Below are positions 49,206 to 59,332 of a DNA stretch of 64,000 nucleotides, in pieces. This DNA is from an uncultured Gammaproteobacteria bacterium (GTDB taxonomy: Bacteria > Pseudomonadota > Gammaproteobacteria > Pseudomonadales > Azotimanducaceae). The DNA is taken from contig CAJWNY010000005.1 in the NCBI GenBank assembly GCA_913043815.1, positions 1 to 64,000 of the forward strand, written 5' to 3'. A model generated the notes under the pieces. It ran no database searches. It was not told the DNA's origin and saw only the letters and a list, made by a program, of their open reading frames with translations. Numbering within the stretch: the stretch's first letter is position 1; the number at the start of each line of letters is the position of its first letter. The position numbers and the translations under genes are program-made.

Positions 49206-50594
49206 CTAGTAGTCTAGTTCCTGCATTTTACGAGTGAGCGTGTTGCGCCCCCAGCCTAATAGCTCCGCAGCATCCTTTTTACGGCCACCGCTTTTTCTCA
49301 ATGCTGCGTTTATGATTACGCGTTCGAACCGGGGCATAGCCACGTCTAGTACAGGTTCTCCGTTTGTATCATCTAGCAGTTGTCCAACCCAAAGCTCTAA
49401 GCCCGACTCCCAGTCGGTACTAGCTTTGCCCTCTACATTTTGTCGTAGTTCTGGAGGCAGATCTTCAATCAAAATGATGCGTGAACTGGCCATTACTTGA
49501 ATCCATCGGCAGGTATTCTCAAGCTGACGCACATTTCCTGGCCAGGGTAGTAGCGACAAATACTCTGAGGTAGCGGAATCTAAACGCTTAGATTCATCGC
49601 CGAGCTCAATCGCAGCGTTGTCTAGAAAATGTTGTGCCAATAGTGGAATATCCTCACGGCGCTCTGAGAGTGCTGGCACATGCACGCGAATGACATTGAG
49701 CCTGTGAAATAGGTCCTCACGAAATATGCCTTTTTCCACTAAGGTTTCAAGATCTTGATGAGTTGCTGCAATTATCCGCACATCTACCTGTACAGATTGG
49801 TGGCCGCCCACTCGGTAGAATTCGTTCTCTGCAAGTACGCGCAATAAGCGTGTCTGTGCTGACGAGGGCATATCGCCTATTTCGTCTAAAAATAATGTGC
49901 CATGATCTGCTTGTTCAAAACGGCCCATACGGCGCTGAGTTGCGCCGGTAAACGCGCCTTTTTCGTGGCCGAATAATTCACTTTCAATGAGTTCATTGGG
50001 TATCGCCGCCACATTGAGCGCGACGAACGGGCCAGCTTGCCTCGGAGAGTGTCGATGTAATGCCCTTGCGACTAGCTCTTTACCCGACCCTGAGGGTCCG
50101 TTAATGAGGACACTTACGTTGGAAGACGATAAGCGCCCGATTGCTCTAAACACTTCCTGCATTGCAGGGGCCTTACCAATGATTTCTGTAGGCTCTTCGC
50201 GCTTTGCACTGGCGAGGGGAGCTATTTCTCTGGTGTGCGCTATAGCCCGCTGCACTACAGCTACAGCGTCGTCTACATCAAATGGTTTAGGCAAGTATTC
50301 GAATGCACCGCGTTCGAAACTGTGCACTGCGCTCTGTAAATCTGAGTGCGCAGTCATCACAATGATGGGTACTTCGGGGTGGCTAATCTGTACTTTTTCT
50401 AAAAATTCTAAGCCCGATGTGCCCGGCATTCTAATATCTGTAATGATCGCCAAGGGTGCTTCATCGTTAAGGTGATGGAGTGCTTGGTCAGCGGTATTAA
50501 ACGCTGTAATTGGAATACTGGCTTGGCTCAACGCTCGGTCTAACACCCAGCGAATGGCACTGTCATCGTCAATAACCCACACATGTTCGTTCAT
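49206..50594 (-). CDS. ntrC: nitrogen regulation response regulator NtrC
   Basis: 462 aa; receiver domain, sigma54 activator GAFTGATQRRMGRFEQADHGTLFLDEIGDMP, Fis-type C-terminal HTH. Confidence 0.95.
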   Translation of the reverse strand: MNEHVWVIDDDSAIRWVLDRALSQASIPITAFNTADQALHHLNDEAPLAIITDIRMPGTSGLEFLEKVQISHPEVPIIVMTAHSDLQSAVHSFERGAFEYLPKPFDVDDAVAVVQRAIAHTREIAPLASAKREEPTEIIGKAPAMQEVFRAIGRLSSSNVSVLINGPSGSGKELVARALHRHSPRQAGPFVALNVAAIPNELIESELFGHEKGAFTGATQRRMGRFEQADHGTLFLDEIGDMPSSAQTRLLRVLAENEFYRVGGHQSVQVDVRIIAATHQDLETLVEKGIFREDLFHRLNVIRVHVPALSERREDIPLLAQHFLDNAAIELGDESKRLDSATSEYLSLLPWPGNVRQLENTCRWIQVMASSRIILIEDLPPELRQNVEGKASTDWESGLELWVGQLLDDTNGEPVLDVAMPRFERVIINAALRKSGGRKKDAAELLGWGRNTLTRKMQELDY

Positions 50595-51709
50595 TTGCCA
50601 TCTCCTATATCTTGTACTTTGTCTGTCGGCGGCGAGAACGGTAAAAATATTGAGAAGGTTGTGGTGCCAGTTTTACTGGCCACCTGTACTGATCCCTCGT
50701 GCCGACTAATTATGTTCTGGCTAATTGATAGCCCTAATCCCGAGCCGTTAGCGCGGGTGCTGATCATCGGAAAAAAAATTTGCTCGAGAAACTTTGCCTC
50801 GATACTTGGACCATTGTTGGATATGTCCAGTTGCAGAACAGACTTATGGCGTTTATTGCGAATAGTGAACTGACGGTTCACCCTGGTTTTAATAGATATT
50901 TTGGGACTATTTGTCTCGCCTAACGCTTCACAGGCATTGCGGGCAACATTCAAGACCGCTTGGATTAACTGATCATGGTCGCCTTCTACCGTAGGTAGGC
51001 TTGGATCGTAGTCTCTGACCCAGGTTATTTCTGGGCCAAATTCTACTTTCAGAATATTAATCACTCTATCTGCAATTTCGGCAATGATGATTGGTTTCAT
51101 CGATAGTAGCTGCCACGGACCCAGCATGCGGTCTACCAAATCGCGAAGGCGGTCCGCTTCGGCAATAATAATTTGCGTATATTCTTGCAGTTCTTCGTTG
51201 GGTAATGCTCTGTCTAGAAGCTGGGCGGCACCTCTAATGCCGCCTAGGGGATTTTTCACCTCATGAGCAAGACCACGAACGAGGTTGCGAGTCGTTTCTT
51301 GTTGCGACTCTAAAGAACTATTTTGGCTTATAGCGTTAAGTCTGCTGGTGGGGTGCATTTCTAGCAGCAAGCCTCGTGGCCCCTCAAAGTTAGTCACGGT
51401 GAGGTCAATGCGTTCGATCAAACTCTCTGGCAGTTGCAGGTGAATATCTCGCGCGGTAAAAGGCTGGCCTTTATCTAAGGCTGCTTGTAATGACTCAATC
51501 AGTCCGTCAGATTTGAGAACAAATTGATCCAAAGAGTTACCGCTGATTTGTGCGGCTGAAACATGCAATAAGCTTTCTGCTGAAGCATTAACAAGGCTTA
51601 CGCACAAATTCTCATCCAAAAGTATTATTGCGGTGACCAAGCTGTTTAACAGTCCTGCTATCGCTGGATTTGTTAGCTGCTGTTTGTAGGACTGTTTTGT
51701 TTGATTCAT
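50591..51709 (-). CDS. glnL: nitrogen regulation sensor histidine kinase NtrB
   Basis: 372 aa; PAS domain, H-box GLAHEVKNPLGGIRGAAQLL, GLGLSISQNII; overlaps ntrC by 4 nt. Confidence 0.93.
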   Translation of the reverse strand: MNQTKQSYKQQLTNPAIAGLLNSLVTAIILLDENLCVSLVNASAESLLHVSAAQISGNSLDQFVLKSDGLIESLQAALDKGQPFTARDIHLQLPESLIERIDLTVTNFEGPRGLLLEMHPTSRLNAISQNSSLESQQETTRNLVRGLAHEVKNPLGGIRGAAQLLDRALPNEELQEYTQIIIAEADRLRDLVDRMLGPWQLLSMKPIIIAEIADRVINILKVEFGPEITWVRDYDPSLPTVEGDHDQLIQAVLNVARNACEALGETNSPKISIKTRVNRQFTIRNKRHKSVLQLDISNNGPSIEAKFLEQIFFPMISTRANGSGLGLSISQNIISRHEGSVQVASKTGTTTFSIFLPFSPPTDKVQDIGDGK

Positions 51710-52169
51710 TGCTTGCTCAGTTGTTCTATTCTAACCAGCAATAATTAAGCCGAACCGAGTAGTTTAAAAAAATAAAAATAACGTGATGTATAACTGCTGC
51801 TTTTACCTGCCATAGACGCTGTTTTTGTGTTTATTGGAGCAAAATTGCGCCGGAAATTTATTTGCTGGGCTGACATTGACGTTTTAATTTCTGCAAAAAT
51901 AGGATTTTGCTACTCAGTAGTTGCACCAAAATAGGGCGCGCCCTAAAAAAGGTCAAGGACTATCTTACGAAGGGCTTGATAAAAAGTCCGATTCCGAAGT
52001 TGATCAAGGGGAATATGGCGAGACTCGAAAGGAAGTTCAGGGAGAGGCTTAAAAATTATTTAGGCAGAGTCGAAAAAGTATCTGGCGTGTCGTTGATTAA
52101 ACGTCATATTCTGCTCCTACCCTTTTTGAGGGCACGGGTCGTGCTGCGAAGTTTGTCAATAAAAGTAAG

Positions 52170-52542
52170 CGCCTAATGGACGATCGCCGCAACAGCGTCA
52201 ACGTAAGGAATGGGCTCCGCGGTCAACTTGCAGCAGCTGGAATTTTTAACCAATTCCGTAGGCAACTTGCTTTTCGTCGAGGATAACCTTTCTCTCAAGA
52301 CCTTCAGCTACTTGGTTCATCAGTGGATCAACATAAACGTTGATGGTGACATCGAAGATATCCGAGTTGCTGTGTATGATTCCACCATCAGTTGGGCTAA
52401 CGATGATTATGGGAACTGGGTGAAGGTGATCTTTGTGTATGTTCATATTCAGAGGTTTGGCCTCGTTATGAGCAGGGTTATTTATACTTTTTACAACTTC
52501 ACGCCTAGCGTTAGATGAAGTCAGCAAGGATTCGACCACCAT
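52170..52542 (-). pseudogene. probable decayed DUF4124-type periplasmic gene between ntrB and glnII
   Basis: VSPTDGGIIHSNSDIFDVTINVYVDPLMNQVAEGLERKVILDEKQVAYGIG*KFQLLQVDRGAHSLR*: coding resemblance continues past an in-frame TAA. Confidence 0.4.
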
Positions 52543-53021
52543 TACATTGATAGGCCGTGAACAGACAGGGTAAATAAGCGGCCTTCACTTAAGTTACTGA
52601 GTATTTCTGTGAATTTACAGCTAGGTGTACTAGTGCCCGGTCCTGTTTTGGCGGAACGCAGTGCAATCGGCCATTTTACTTTTTCTGCTGAGTTATTAGT
52701 TTCTGCTTAATCCCCTGGTTAGTCCCCACTATTTGCGGATCGATAAACCTGGCTCCGCTGTTATTAACAAGGAGCAATATCAGGATTGAAGTTAAATAGC
52801 GTAATGATGGTGCTTTTCCATATCCTTTTCTATAGCCGTTAAATTATGCCTTTGAGGTATTCGGCGTTATGGGGCAAGAGTGCAAGTTAGCGTAAGCATT
52901 AGTTATTTTAAGTTTACGCTTCAGGTGCCAGGTTTTGGACCGTAGGGCAGAGTTATATGAGAAAGGGATGGATTAATTTTGCTTGTTTCGCAGCAAGAAG
53001 GGGTGGTCGTGAGAAGAGACA

Positions 53022-53052
53022 CCCGCACCCTCAGATTGCCTGAGGGTGCGGG
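53022..53052 (-). terminator. strong hairpin downstream of glutamine synthetase
   Basis: cccgcaccctcag-attgc-ctgagggtgcggg, 13-bp perfect stem directly 3' of the gene; weak U-tract. Confidence 0.65.
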
Positions 53053-53063
53053 TAGCTTGGTGG

Positions 53064-54074
53064 TTAAGCCAAGCCCTCCTTTGTGGTCTTCACAATTGCA
53101 GCAGCCACTTTGTATGGGTCTGCATTCGAAGCGGTTCTTCTATCTTCCAGACGTCCTACCCAGCCATCTGTGTGAGTCGTAATCGGAATACGGATAGAGG
53201 CGCCTCTATCTGAAATACCATAGCTAAACTGATCAATAGACTGAGTCTCGTGCTTACCGGTAAGACGCTGATCGTTTTCTGCGCCGTAAACACTCATGTG
53301 TCTTTGAATGTTGCGGCCAAAGCTTTCACAAATCTTGGTAAAAGTTTCTTCTTTACCTGATGTGCGCATGGCTTCGTTTGAGAAGTTTGCGTGCATGCCA
53401 GAGCCATTCCAGTCTGTGTCGCCCAGTGGCTTGGGGTGCCAGTTGATAATGTAACCGAACTTTTCGCCAGTTCGTTCTAGAAGGTAGCGTGCAACCCATG
53501 TTTCATCGCCAGCTCTCTTGGCGCTTTTAGCGAAAACTTGGAATTCCCACTGACCAGCGGCTACTTCTGCATTAATGCCCTCTACGTTAAGGCCTGCTTC
53601 TAAGCAGATGTCAAAATGCTCTTCTACACAGTCCCGGCCAAAAGTATTAGCTGCGCCTACGGAGCAGTAATATGGGCCTTGAGCTGCTGGGAATCCCCCA
53701 TGTGGGAAACCTGGAGGTAAGTTAGTGTCTGGATCCCACAAAAAATATTCTTGCTCAAAGCCGAACCAAAAATCATCATCATCATCGTCGATGGTGGCGC
53801 GCCCGTTGGAAACGTGGGGCGTACCGTCAGCGTTAAGTACTTCGGTCATCACCAAGAAAGCGTTTTGTCGGTCGGGGTCTGGGTAGATCGCAACTGGCTT
53901 AAGTAGGCAGTCAGAATCGCCGCCCTCAGCTTGTTCTGTCGAGCTGCCGTCAAAAGACCACATTGGGCATTCTTCTAAGGTGCCGCCAAAATTTTCGCGT
54001 ACCTGTGTTTTGCTACGCAGGCTTTGCGTAGGTTGGTAGCCGTCCAACCAGATGTATTCAAGTTTAGATTTCAT
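53064..54074 (-). CDS. glutamine synthetase type II (GSII, eukaryotic-like)
   Basis: 336 aa; EYIWLDGYQPTQSLRSKT, WSFDGSSTEQAEGGDSDCLLKPVA, FGFEQEYFLWD, GINAEVAAGQWEFQ, HPKPLGDTDWNGSGMHANFS: GSII architecture, much shorter than GSI. Confidence 0.93.
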   Translation of the reverse strand: MKSKLEYIWLDGYQPTQSLRSKTQVRENFGGTLEECPMWSFDGSSTEQAEGGDSDCLLKPVAIYPDPDRQNAFLVMTEVLNADGTPHVSNGRATIDDDDDDFWFGFEQEYFLWDPDTNLPPGFPHGGFPAAQGPYYCSVGAANTFGRDCVEEHFDICLEAGLNVEGINAEVAAGQWEFQVFAKSAKRAGDETWVARYLLERTGEKFGYIINWHPKPLGDTDWNGSGMHANFSNEAMRTSGKEETFTKICESFGRNIQRHMSVYGAENDQRLTGKHETQSIDQFSYGISDRGASIRIPITTHTDGWVGRLEDRRTASNADPYKVAAAIVKTTKEGLA

Positions 54075-54224
54075 ATATTAAGATCTCCTGTTAAATGTGT
54101 ATCAGCGCTAGTGAAGAATTGTCGAGTGCAAACGCAAATTGACTCGCGAAACCCCTCGAGGCTGATCCCGCTGAATGGCAGTTTGTCTTATCGCCTCTCG
54201 ATCTCTTTTTCTATCAGAACGAGA

Positions 54225-54239
54225 GCAAGATATATGCCA
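54225..54239 (-). promoter_or_regulatory. sigma54 (-24/-12) promoter of glnII
   Basis: reverse complement TGGCATATATCTTGC matches TGGCAC-N5-TTGC with correct GG/GC spacing, about 150 nt upstream of the GSII start. Confidence 0.75.
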
Positions 54240-54299
54240 TTCCTTGCATTGGTCAAAGTCACAGTGTGTCGATGCTTATAATCAGCGCACGCCAACATT

Positions 54300-54316
54300 T
54301 GCACCATTGTGGTGCG
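54300..54316. promoter_or_regulatory. NtrC-binding site upstream of glnII
   Basis: TGCACC-ATTGT-GGTGCG matches TGCACC-N5-GGTGCA (11 of 12 fixed positions); GGTGCA half-site at 54351-54356. Confidence 0.75.
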
Positions 54317-54849
54317 AATGAATTTGGGTGTGAACTCTCCGCGTTATTCTGGTGCATACGCCACAGAGAAACAATTCCAAAGTGTAGTTTGTTTCCCCCC
54401 GATCCTAGTATTTACATCCGCTACCATCGAATTAGGGCCGGTTCGTGGCTGTATGGTAAGCATTGACCTGAAATCTTGGCTGTTGCTAGTCGTTTGTAAA
54501 TTCCTAACAACAGCAGACGCAACGCCCTCGCAAACTTTCATGAAATCAGAGCACTAAGCGTCTCAGAGTAACCAAGCTGGCGAGTTGACAGATCAATAGT
54601 TGCTCGATAAATAAAAGACAGCGGATTTAAAGAAGATGAGATATTAGGGAGACAGTTGTACGATGTTCCTCCATAATCGCCGCCTTCTGTTGTCCCACAA
54701 CGATTTTCTATTACTTTTTAGTAGGGTTTCTGCCTCATTTGTGCTCTGTCGCACGTTGATGGACTCAATGCTTTTATAGTTAAAGGAAGGTGGTTGATTG
54801 CGGTTGAATTGATCTGCATTGCCTAATTTTAAGGAGGAACTTTCGTCCC

Positions 54850-56649
54850 GTGCCAAATCCTAACGTACGCAACGTCGCCATAATTGCCCACGTTGACCAT
54901 GGTAAAACAACCCTGGTTGATTGCCTGCTCCAACAGACCGGTATGATCTCCGCCAGTTCCGCCGAGCGGATTATGGACAGTAACGATCTTGAAAAAGAAC
55001 GGGGCATCACGATCCTTGCGAAGAATACAGCGATTCAATACCGCGATACCCAAATTAATATTGTTGATACCCCAGGACACGCCGACTTTGGTGGCGAGGT
55101 AGAGCGCATTCTTTCTATGGTAGATGCGGTGTTGTTGCTTGTTGACGCTGTTGATGGGCCAATGCCGCAAACGCGTTTTGTTACTCAAAAGGCATTTGCT
55201 TACGGTTTAAAGCCTATTGTTGTGGTGAATAAGATTGATCGTCCTGGCAGTGAGCCTTATCGAGTAATTGATGAGGTTTTTGAGTTGTTTGATAATTTGG
55301 GCGGTACCGATGAGCAATTAGATTTCTCAATTATTTACGCCTCTGCTATTAATGGAGTGGCAGGTTTAGAGCTAGATTCAGTAGCGGATGACATGACACC
55401 GCTTTTAGATATGTTGGTTGACCAAGTGCCGCCACCAGAAGTGGATGAAACTGGCCCGTTTCAAATGCAGATCAGTTCATTAGATTACTCCACCTACGAA
55501 GGTGTAATTGGCATTGGAAGAATCTCCCGTGGCCAACTCGCGCGCAACCAACAGATCATTGCGGTTGACCGAGAGGGAAACGAACGTAAAGGCAAGGTAG
55601 TGAATATTTATCGTCATCACGGCCTAGAACGAATTGATTCACCTGCTGCGACGGCTGGAGACATTATCTGCTTAACCGGCGTAGACAAGATCAACATCTC
55701 AGATACGCTATGCTCGCCAGATCAAGTAGATGCGATGACGCCTCTCACAGTTGATGAGCCGACATTGTCTATGATGTTCTGTGTTAACAATTCACCTCTT
55801 TCTGGTAAAGAGGGCAAATACGTTACTAGTCGCCAGATCCGCGAACGTTTGTACACAGAGTCCTCGCATAACGTAGCTTTGGTGATTGAAGATACGGCAG
55901 ATCCAGATAGATTTATGGTCTCTGGTCGTGGGGAACTACACCTTTCAGTCCTTATCGAAACCATGCGCCGCGAAGGTTTTGAGTTAGCGGTATCTAGACC
56001 CCAAGTTATTTATCGTGAGATAGATGGTGTGATTCATGAGCCCTATGAAACCTTAACCATCGATATCGAAGATGCCCATCAGGGTAAGGTCATGGAATCC
56101 TTGGGTGATCGTCGTGGCGAACTGCAAGAAATGCAGCCAGACGGTAAAGGTCGTGTGCGCTTACAGTTCCGTATTCCGAGTCGAGGTATTATGGGTTACC
56201 GCCCAGTGTTCTTATCGCAAACCTCAGGCACGGGTATTATGTCGTTTGCTTCAGATGGCTTTGGTCCAAGGACCGCAGATAACGTAGGTTCACGTAAGAA
56301 CGGTGTTTTGATTGCAAACGCTCAGGGTAAGGCCGTTGGCTTTGCTTTGTTTAATTTGCAAAACCGCGGCCGCATGATGGTTAGGCCGAATCAAATGGTC
56401 TACGAAGGCATGGTTGTAGGTATTCATGTACGCGCAAACGACTTAACGGTTAATCCCTTGAAGGAAAAAAAGCAAACGAACGTGCGTGCTTCAGGAACTG
56501 ATGAGAATATTGTTTTGACGACGGCGTTAGATTTTACTTTAGAGCAAGCGCTGGAATTTATAGATGACGATGAGTTGGTAGAAGTGACCCCGGAGAACAT
56601 CCGTGTGCGCAAGACTTTATTGAAAGAAAATGAACGCAAGCGCGCCTAG
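54850..56649 (+). CDS. typA: ribosome-associated GTPase TypA/BipA
   Basis: 599 aa from [49 protein letters not shown]; aggagg RBS. Confidence 0.96.
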   Translation: MPNPNVRNVAIIAHVDHGKTTLVDCLLQQTGMISASSAERIMDSNDLEKERGITILAKNTAIQYRDTQINIVDTPGHADFGGEVERILSMVDAVLLLVDAVDGPMPQTRFVTQKAFAYGLKPIVVVNKIDRPGSEPYRVIDEVFELFDNLGGTDEQLDFSIIYASAINGVAGLELDSVADDMTPLLDMLVDQVPPPEVDETGPFQMQISSLDYSTYEGVIGIGRISRGQLARNQQIIAVDREGNERKGKVVNIYRHHGLERIDSPAATAGDIICLTGVDKINISDTLCSPDQVDAMTPLTVDEPTLSMMFCVNNSPLSGKEGKYVTSRQIRERLYTESSHNVALVIEDTADPDRFMVSGRGELHLSVLIETMRREGFELAVSRPQVIYREIDGVIHEPYETLTIDIEDAHQGKVMESLGDRRGELQEMQPDGKGRVRLQFRIPSRGIMGYRPVFLSQTSGTGIMSFASDGFGPRTADNVGSRKNGVLIANAQGKAVGFALFNLQNRGRMMVRPNQMVYEGMVVGIHVRANDLTVNPLKEKKQTNVRASGTDENIVLTTALDFTLEQALEFIDDDELVEVTPENIRVRKTLLKENERKRA

Positions 56650-56660
56650 AGAAAATCTAG

Positions 56661-56691
56661 CCGAGAAAAGCGCTGTTTCTTGGTTTTTTTT
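56661..56691 (+). terminator. rho-independent terminator after typA
   Basis: ccgagaaa-agcgctg-tttcttgg stem followed by ttttttt. Confidence 0.75.
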
Positions 56692-56833
56692 AATCCAGGC
56701 GACTAGTAATAGGGGCTTTGTGCCGACTGGTAAGACCCTATGAATCGTTTCTTAGAGTTGTCTCCCGACTGTCTCAATGTTCGAAGGAACAGACTTTTGC
56801 TTCTGCGGATATGTTTAAGATTGATGATAGTTC

Positions 56834-57159
56834 ATGCAAGTAGTGCTACAACGGGCAAGTTCAGCTGACGTGCAAATAGACGGTGAGGTAGTTGACCAAA
56901 TTGAAACGGGTGTGGTGCTCTGCTGGGTTTCGGCCCCAGGGATGATCAGGCCGAAGCTGACTGGCTAGTCGAAAAAATTCTCGTACTACGAATATTCCCA
57001 AAAACTCATCTAAATAAGGACGACCCAACGTCCACAACCATGATGCAACTTGGTTCGGAAGAAACTAAAAGAGAGGCATTGTTTGTCACTCAATTCACTC
57101 TTTTCGCGGATGTGGCTAAAGGGCGTAGACTTCCTCTTCAGGGGCAGCAGAAACACTAG
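56834..57159 (+). pseudogene. dtd: frameshifted D-aminoacyl-tRNA deacylase (dtd) remnant
   Basis: frame 1 MQVVLQRASSADVQIDGEVVDQIETGVVLCWVSAP, then shifted frame DDQAEADWLVEKILVLRIFPKTHLNKDD...EALFVTQFTLFADVAKGRRLPLQGQQKH*; C-terminal part missing. Confidence 0.85.
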
Positions 57160-57210
57160 CTAGACCAAAGCTTTCCTCTCGAAACCTTGGTTCTGGTGAA
57201 TATCTCTGGC

Positions 57211-57996
57211 CTATAGATTTGATTTTTCGGGCTCTTCCTTGGAGTCTCTCTTTTCTACGAACCGCGCCATTATCACACCAAATTCAAACAGCAACCACGT
57301 GGGTATTGCTAGCAGTAATTGGGATACCACGTCTGGCGGTGTCATAAGCATGCCCACAACAAAACAGCCGATAATGACATAAGGTCGCTTTTTAGCCATA
57401 GAATCTGCTGTAGAAATGCCGGTCCAGGCTAATAAAAAAGTTGCAACTGGAATCTCAAAGGCTAGCCCAAAAGCGAGAAACATCTTCATAATAAAGTCGA
57501 GATAGTATGTAATATCTGGCGTGACTTCGGCTACGCTAGGCGCAACTTTGTAAAAAAATTCGAAAACCAACGGAAAAACTAAGTAGTACGCAAAGATAAG
57601 ACCGCAGTAAAACAATACAATACTGGAGAAGAGCAGTGGGTAGGCAAACTTCTTTTCATGTCGATAAAGACCGGGTGCGATAAACCCCCAGAGTTGATGG
57701 AGGAGAAAGGGAACCCCTAGAAACAAAGCGCAATAGGCGGAAAGTTTAAACGGTACCAAAAAAGGTGACGCAACCTGAGTAGCTATCATCTTGGTGCCTT
57801 CAGGTAGTACGCTAAGCAGTGGCGCAGCAACCCACTCAAACAGCGGTGTGCTGTAATAGTAAAAGGGGATGAAGAGTAGCGCGACTAATCCTAAACTGCG
57901 CAATATGCGGGTTCGCAGCTCTATTAAGTGATCTAAAAACGGTTGTTCATAGTCATCTACCGCTGCATCAGGGTTAGTCTTTCTGTCTTTGCTCAC
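57211..57996 (-). CDS. tatC: Sec-independent protein translocase TatC
   Basis: 261 aa; six TM; FLDHLIELRTRILRS, SPFLVPFKLS, FAYYLVFPLVFEFF. Confidence 0.95.
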   Translation of the reverse strand: MSKDRKTNPDAAVDDYEQPFLDHLIELRTRILRSLGLVALLFIPFYYYSTPLFEWVAAPLLSVLPEGTKMIATQVASPFLVPFKLSAYCALFLGVPFLLHQLWGFIAPGLYRHEKKFAYPLLFSSIVLFYCGLIFAYYLVFPLVFEFFYKVAPSVAEVTPDITYYLDFIMKMFLAFGLAFEIPVATFLLAWTGISTADSMAKKRPYVIIGCFVVGMLMTPPDVVSQLLLAIPTWLLFEFGVIMARFVEKRDSKEEPEKSNL

Positions 57997-57997
57997 A

Positions 57998-58501
57998 CTA
58001 AGAGATCTTATCGTTTTCGTTTTTCAGCGAACCTCGCTTACGTAGGTAAGCGGCTTCAACTTCTGCATCAGTTCGGGGCGGTCTGGTTAGGTGTTCCGCC
58101 GGTTCTTCTCGCGCGCTATCTTCAGCCGCGTCGGCCTGTGGCGGCAATTCGGTTTCACCGTCTGCGCTTACGACCTCTGCTTCTGCAGTTCCAGTGACGC
58201 CTGACATGATGTTATTGGCGTCTACTTCAGTTTTTTGACTAAGTACGTCGTTACCAGCCTTAACTTCCTCTTCAATTCGCCGCATCTCCTCCATCACCGC
58301 TTCGTTGTGCAGTTGACGACGAATGCCGTCCATGTCGATCTCTTTTTCTATTTCGGTTTTTACGCTGGTAAAGGACCTTTGCAATCGTCCAACCCACAAT
58401 CCTAGCGTGCGCAGTGTTTCGGGTAGGCGCTCGGGGCCAATCACCAGCAAGATCACCACTATGATGACCATGGTTTCAATTGTGCTTATGCCATCAAACA
58501 T
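57998..58501 (-). CDS. tatB: Sec-independent protein translocase TatB
   Basis: 167 aa; MFDGISTIETMVIIVVILLVIGPERLPETLRTLG. Confidence 0.93.
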   Translation of the reverse strand: MFDGISTIETMVIIVVILLVIGPERLPETLRTLGLWVGRLQRSFTSVKTEIEKEIDMDGIRRQLHNEAVMEEMRRIEEEVKAGNDVLSQKTEVDANNIMSGVTGTAEAEVVSADGETELPPQADAAEDSAREEPAEHLTRPPRTDAEVEAAYLRKRGSLKNENDKIS

Positions 58502-58551
58502 CGAATGATGCCATTAGAGCGTGCCGCGGAAGATACATGGTTTGGCCCAGC

Positions 58552-58797
58552 TTACTGAGTTTTATGCTCTTCTTTGCTCTGAGTAGGTTCAGTAGTTTGA
58601 GTCTCACCGTTGATTACCTTAGCTTGAGGGGCGGACGGGTCCTTATCCTCAGCTTTATCTTCCTCGGAAACAGCGCTTCTAAACCCCTTAATTGCGCTGC
58701 CTAAGTCTGAACCAATGCTTTTCAGGCGCTTAGGACCGAATATCAAAAGAACGATGGCCAGAATTACCAATAGTTCAGTCATTCCTAATCCAAACAT
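58552..58797 (-). CDS. tatA: Sec-independent protein translocase TatA
   Basis: 81 aa; MTELLVILAIVLLIFGPKRLKSIGSDLGSAIKGFR. Confidence 0.94.
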   Translation of the reverse strand: MFGLGMTELLVILAIVLLIFGPKRLKSIGSDLGSAIKGFRSAVSEEDKAEDKDPSAPQAKVINGETQTTEPTQSKEEHKTQ

Positions 58798-58912
58798 GTG
58801 CTTACTCCGTTCTCGTCATTTATATAAAAATTCTTCTAAACACCACTAATGATCGCAAACATTGCGCAATTTGCACTCGATGCAAGCGTACCCTGCTAGT
58901 AAGTCGATCGGG

Positions 58913-59239
58913 CTATTCCCGTTCGGTTTTTTCTTTAATGCCGCCAATGCCAAAACGATCAGCTAATTCTTCCAATATGTCTTGGGCACTTAAGTCTAAT
59001 TCGCTGAGCAGTACCATTGAGTGAAACCAGAGATCAGCAACTTCCCTGATAAGCTCATCTTTTTGCGTTGCGTCTATTTCGGCGTCTTTTGCCGCAATAA
59101 TAACTTCTGTTGCTTCTTCCCCAATTTTTTCTAGAATTTTGTTAAGCCCAGCTTGGTGGAGCGATGCTACATAAGACTCGCCGGCACGCTGGCTTTTCCG
59201 TTCCGCAAGAACTTCAGTTAAGTCATCTAATATGTGCAT
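58913..59239 (-). CDS. hisE: phosphoribosyl-ATP diphosphatase
   Basis: 108 aa; GLNKILEKIGEEATEVIIAAKD, ADLWFHSMVLL. Confidence 0.93.
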   Translation of the reverse strand: MHILDDLTEVLAERKSQRAGESYVASLHQAGLNKILEKIGEEATEVIIAAKDAEIDATQKDELIREVADLWFHSMVLLSELDLSAQDILEELADRFGIGGIKEKTERE

Positions 59240-59332
59240 CTAATTTCCTTATCGAGCGCCACCAATATTGCAGGCGCTTTTATAGTGAACGATAGCCCCT
59301 AATGAACGCCGAGTTTATACCTAAATGCCGAT

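Noticed and set aside
49987-50475. 162 aa plus-strand ORF antisense to ntrC
   Set aside because: ntrC has complete domain motifs; antisense ORF is a codon-bias artefact.
51907-52176. 89 aa lysine/arginine-rich plus-strand ORF upstream of ntrB
   Set aside because: No family, no clear RBS, lies in a region that appears degraded.
53771-53790. ATC/GTC-rich run encoding DDDDDD in the GSII gene, considered as an unstable trinucleotide repeat
   Set aside because: Acidic run precedes the conserved FGFEQEY motif and appears to be a normal part of this GSII type; repeat is short and imperfect.
54829-55188. 119 aa minus-strand ORF over the typA start
   Set aside because: Antisense to the highly conserved TypA G1-G3 motifs.
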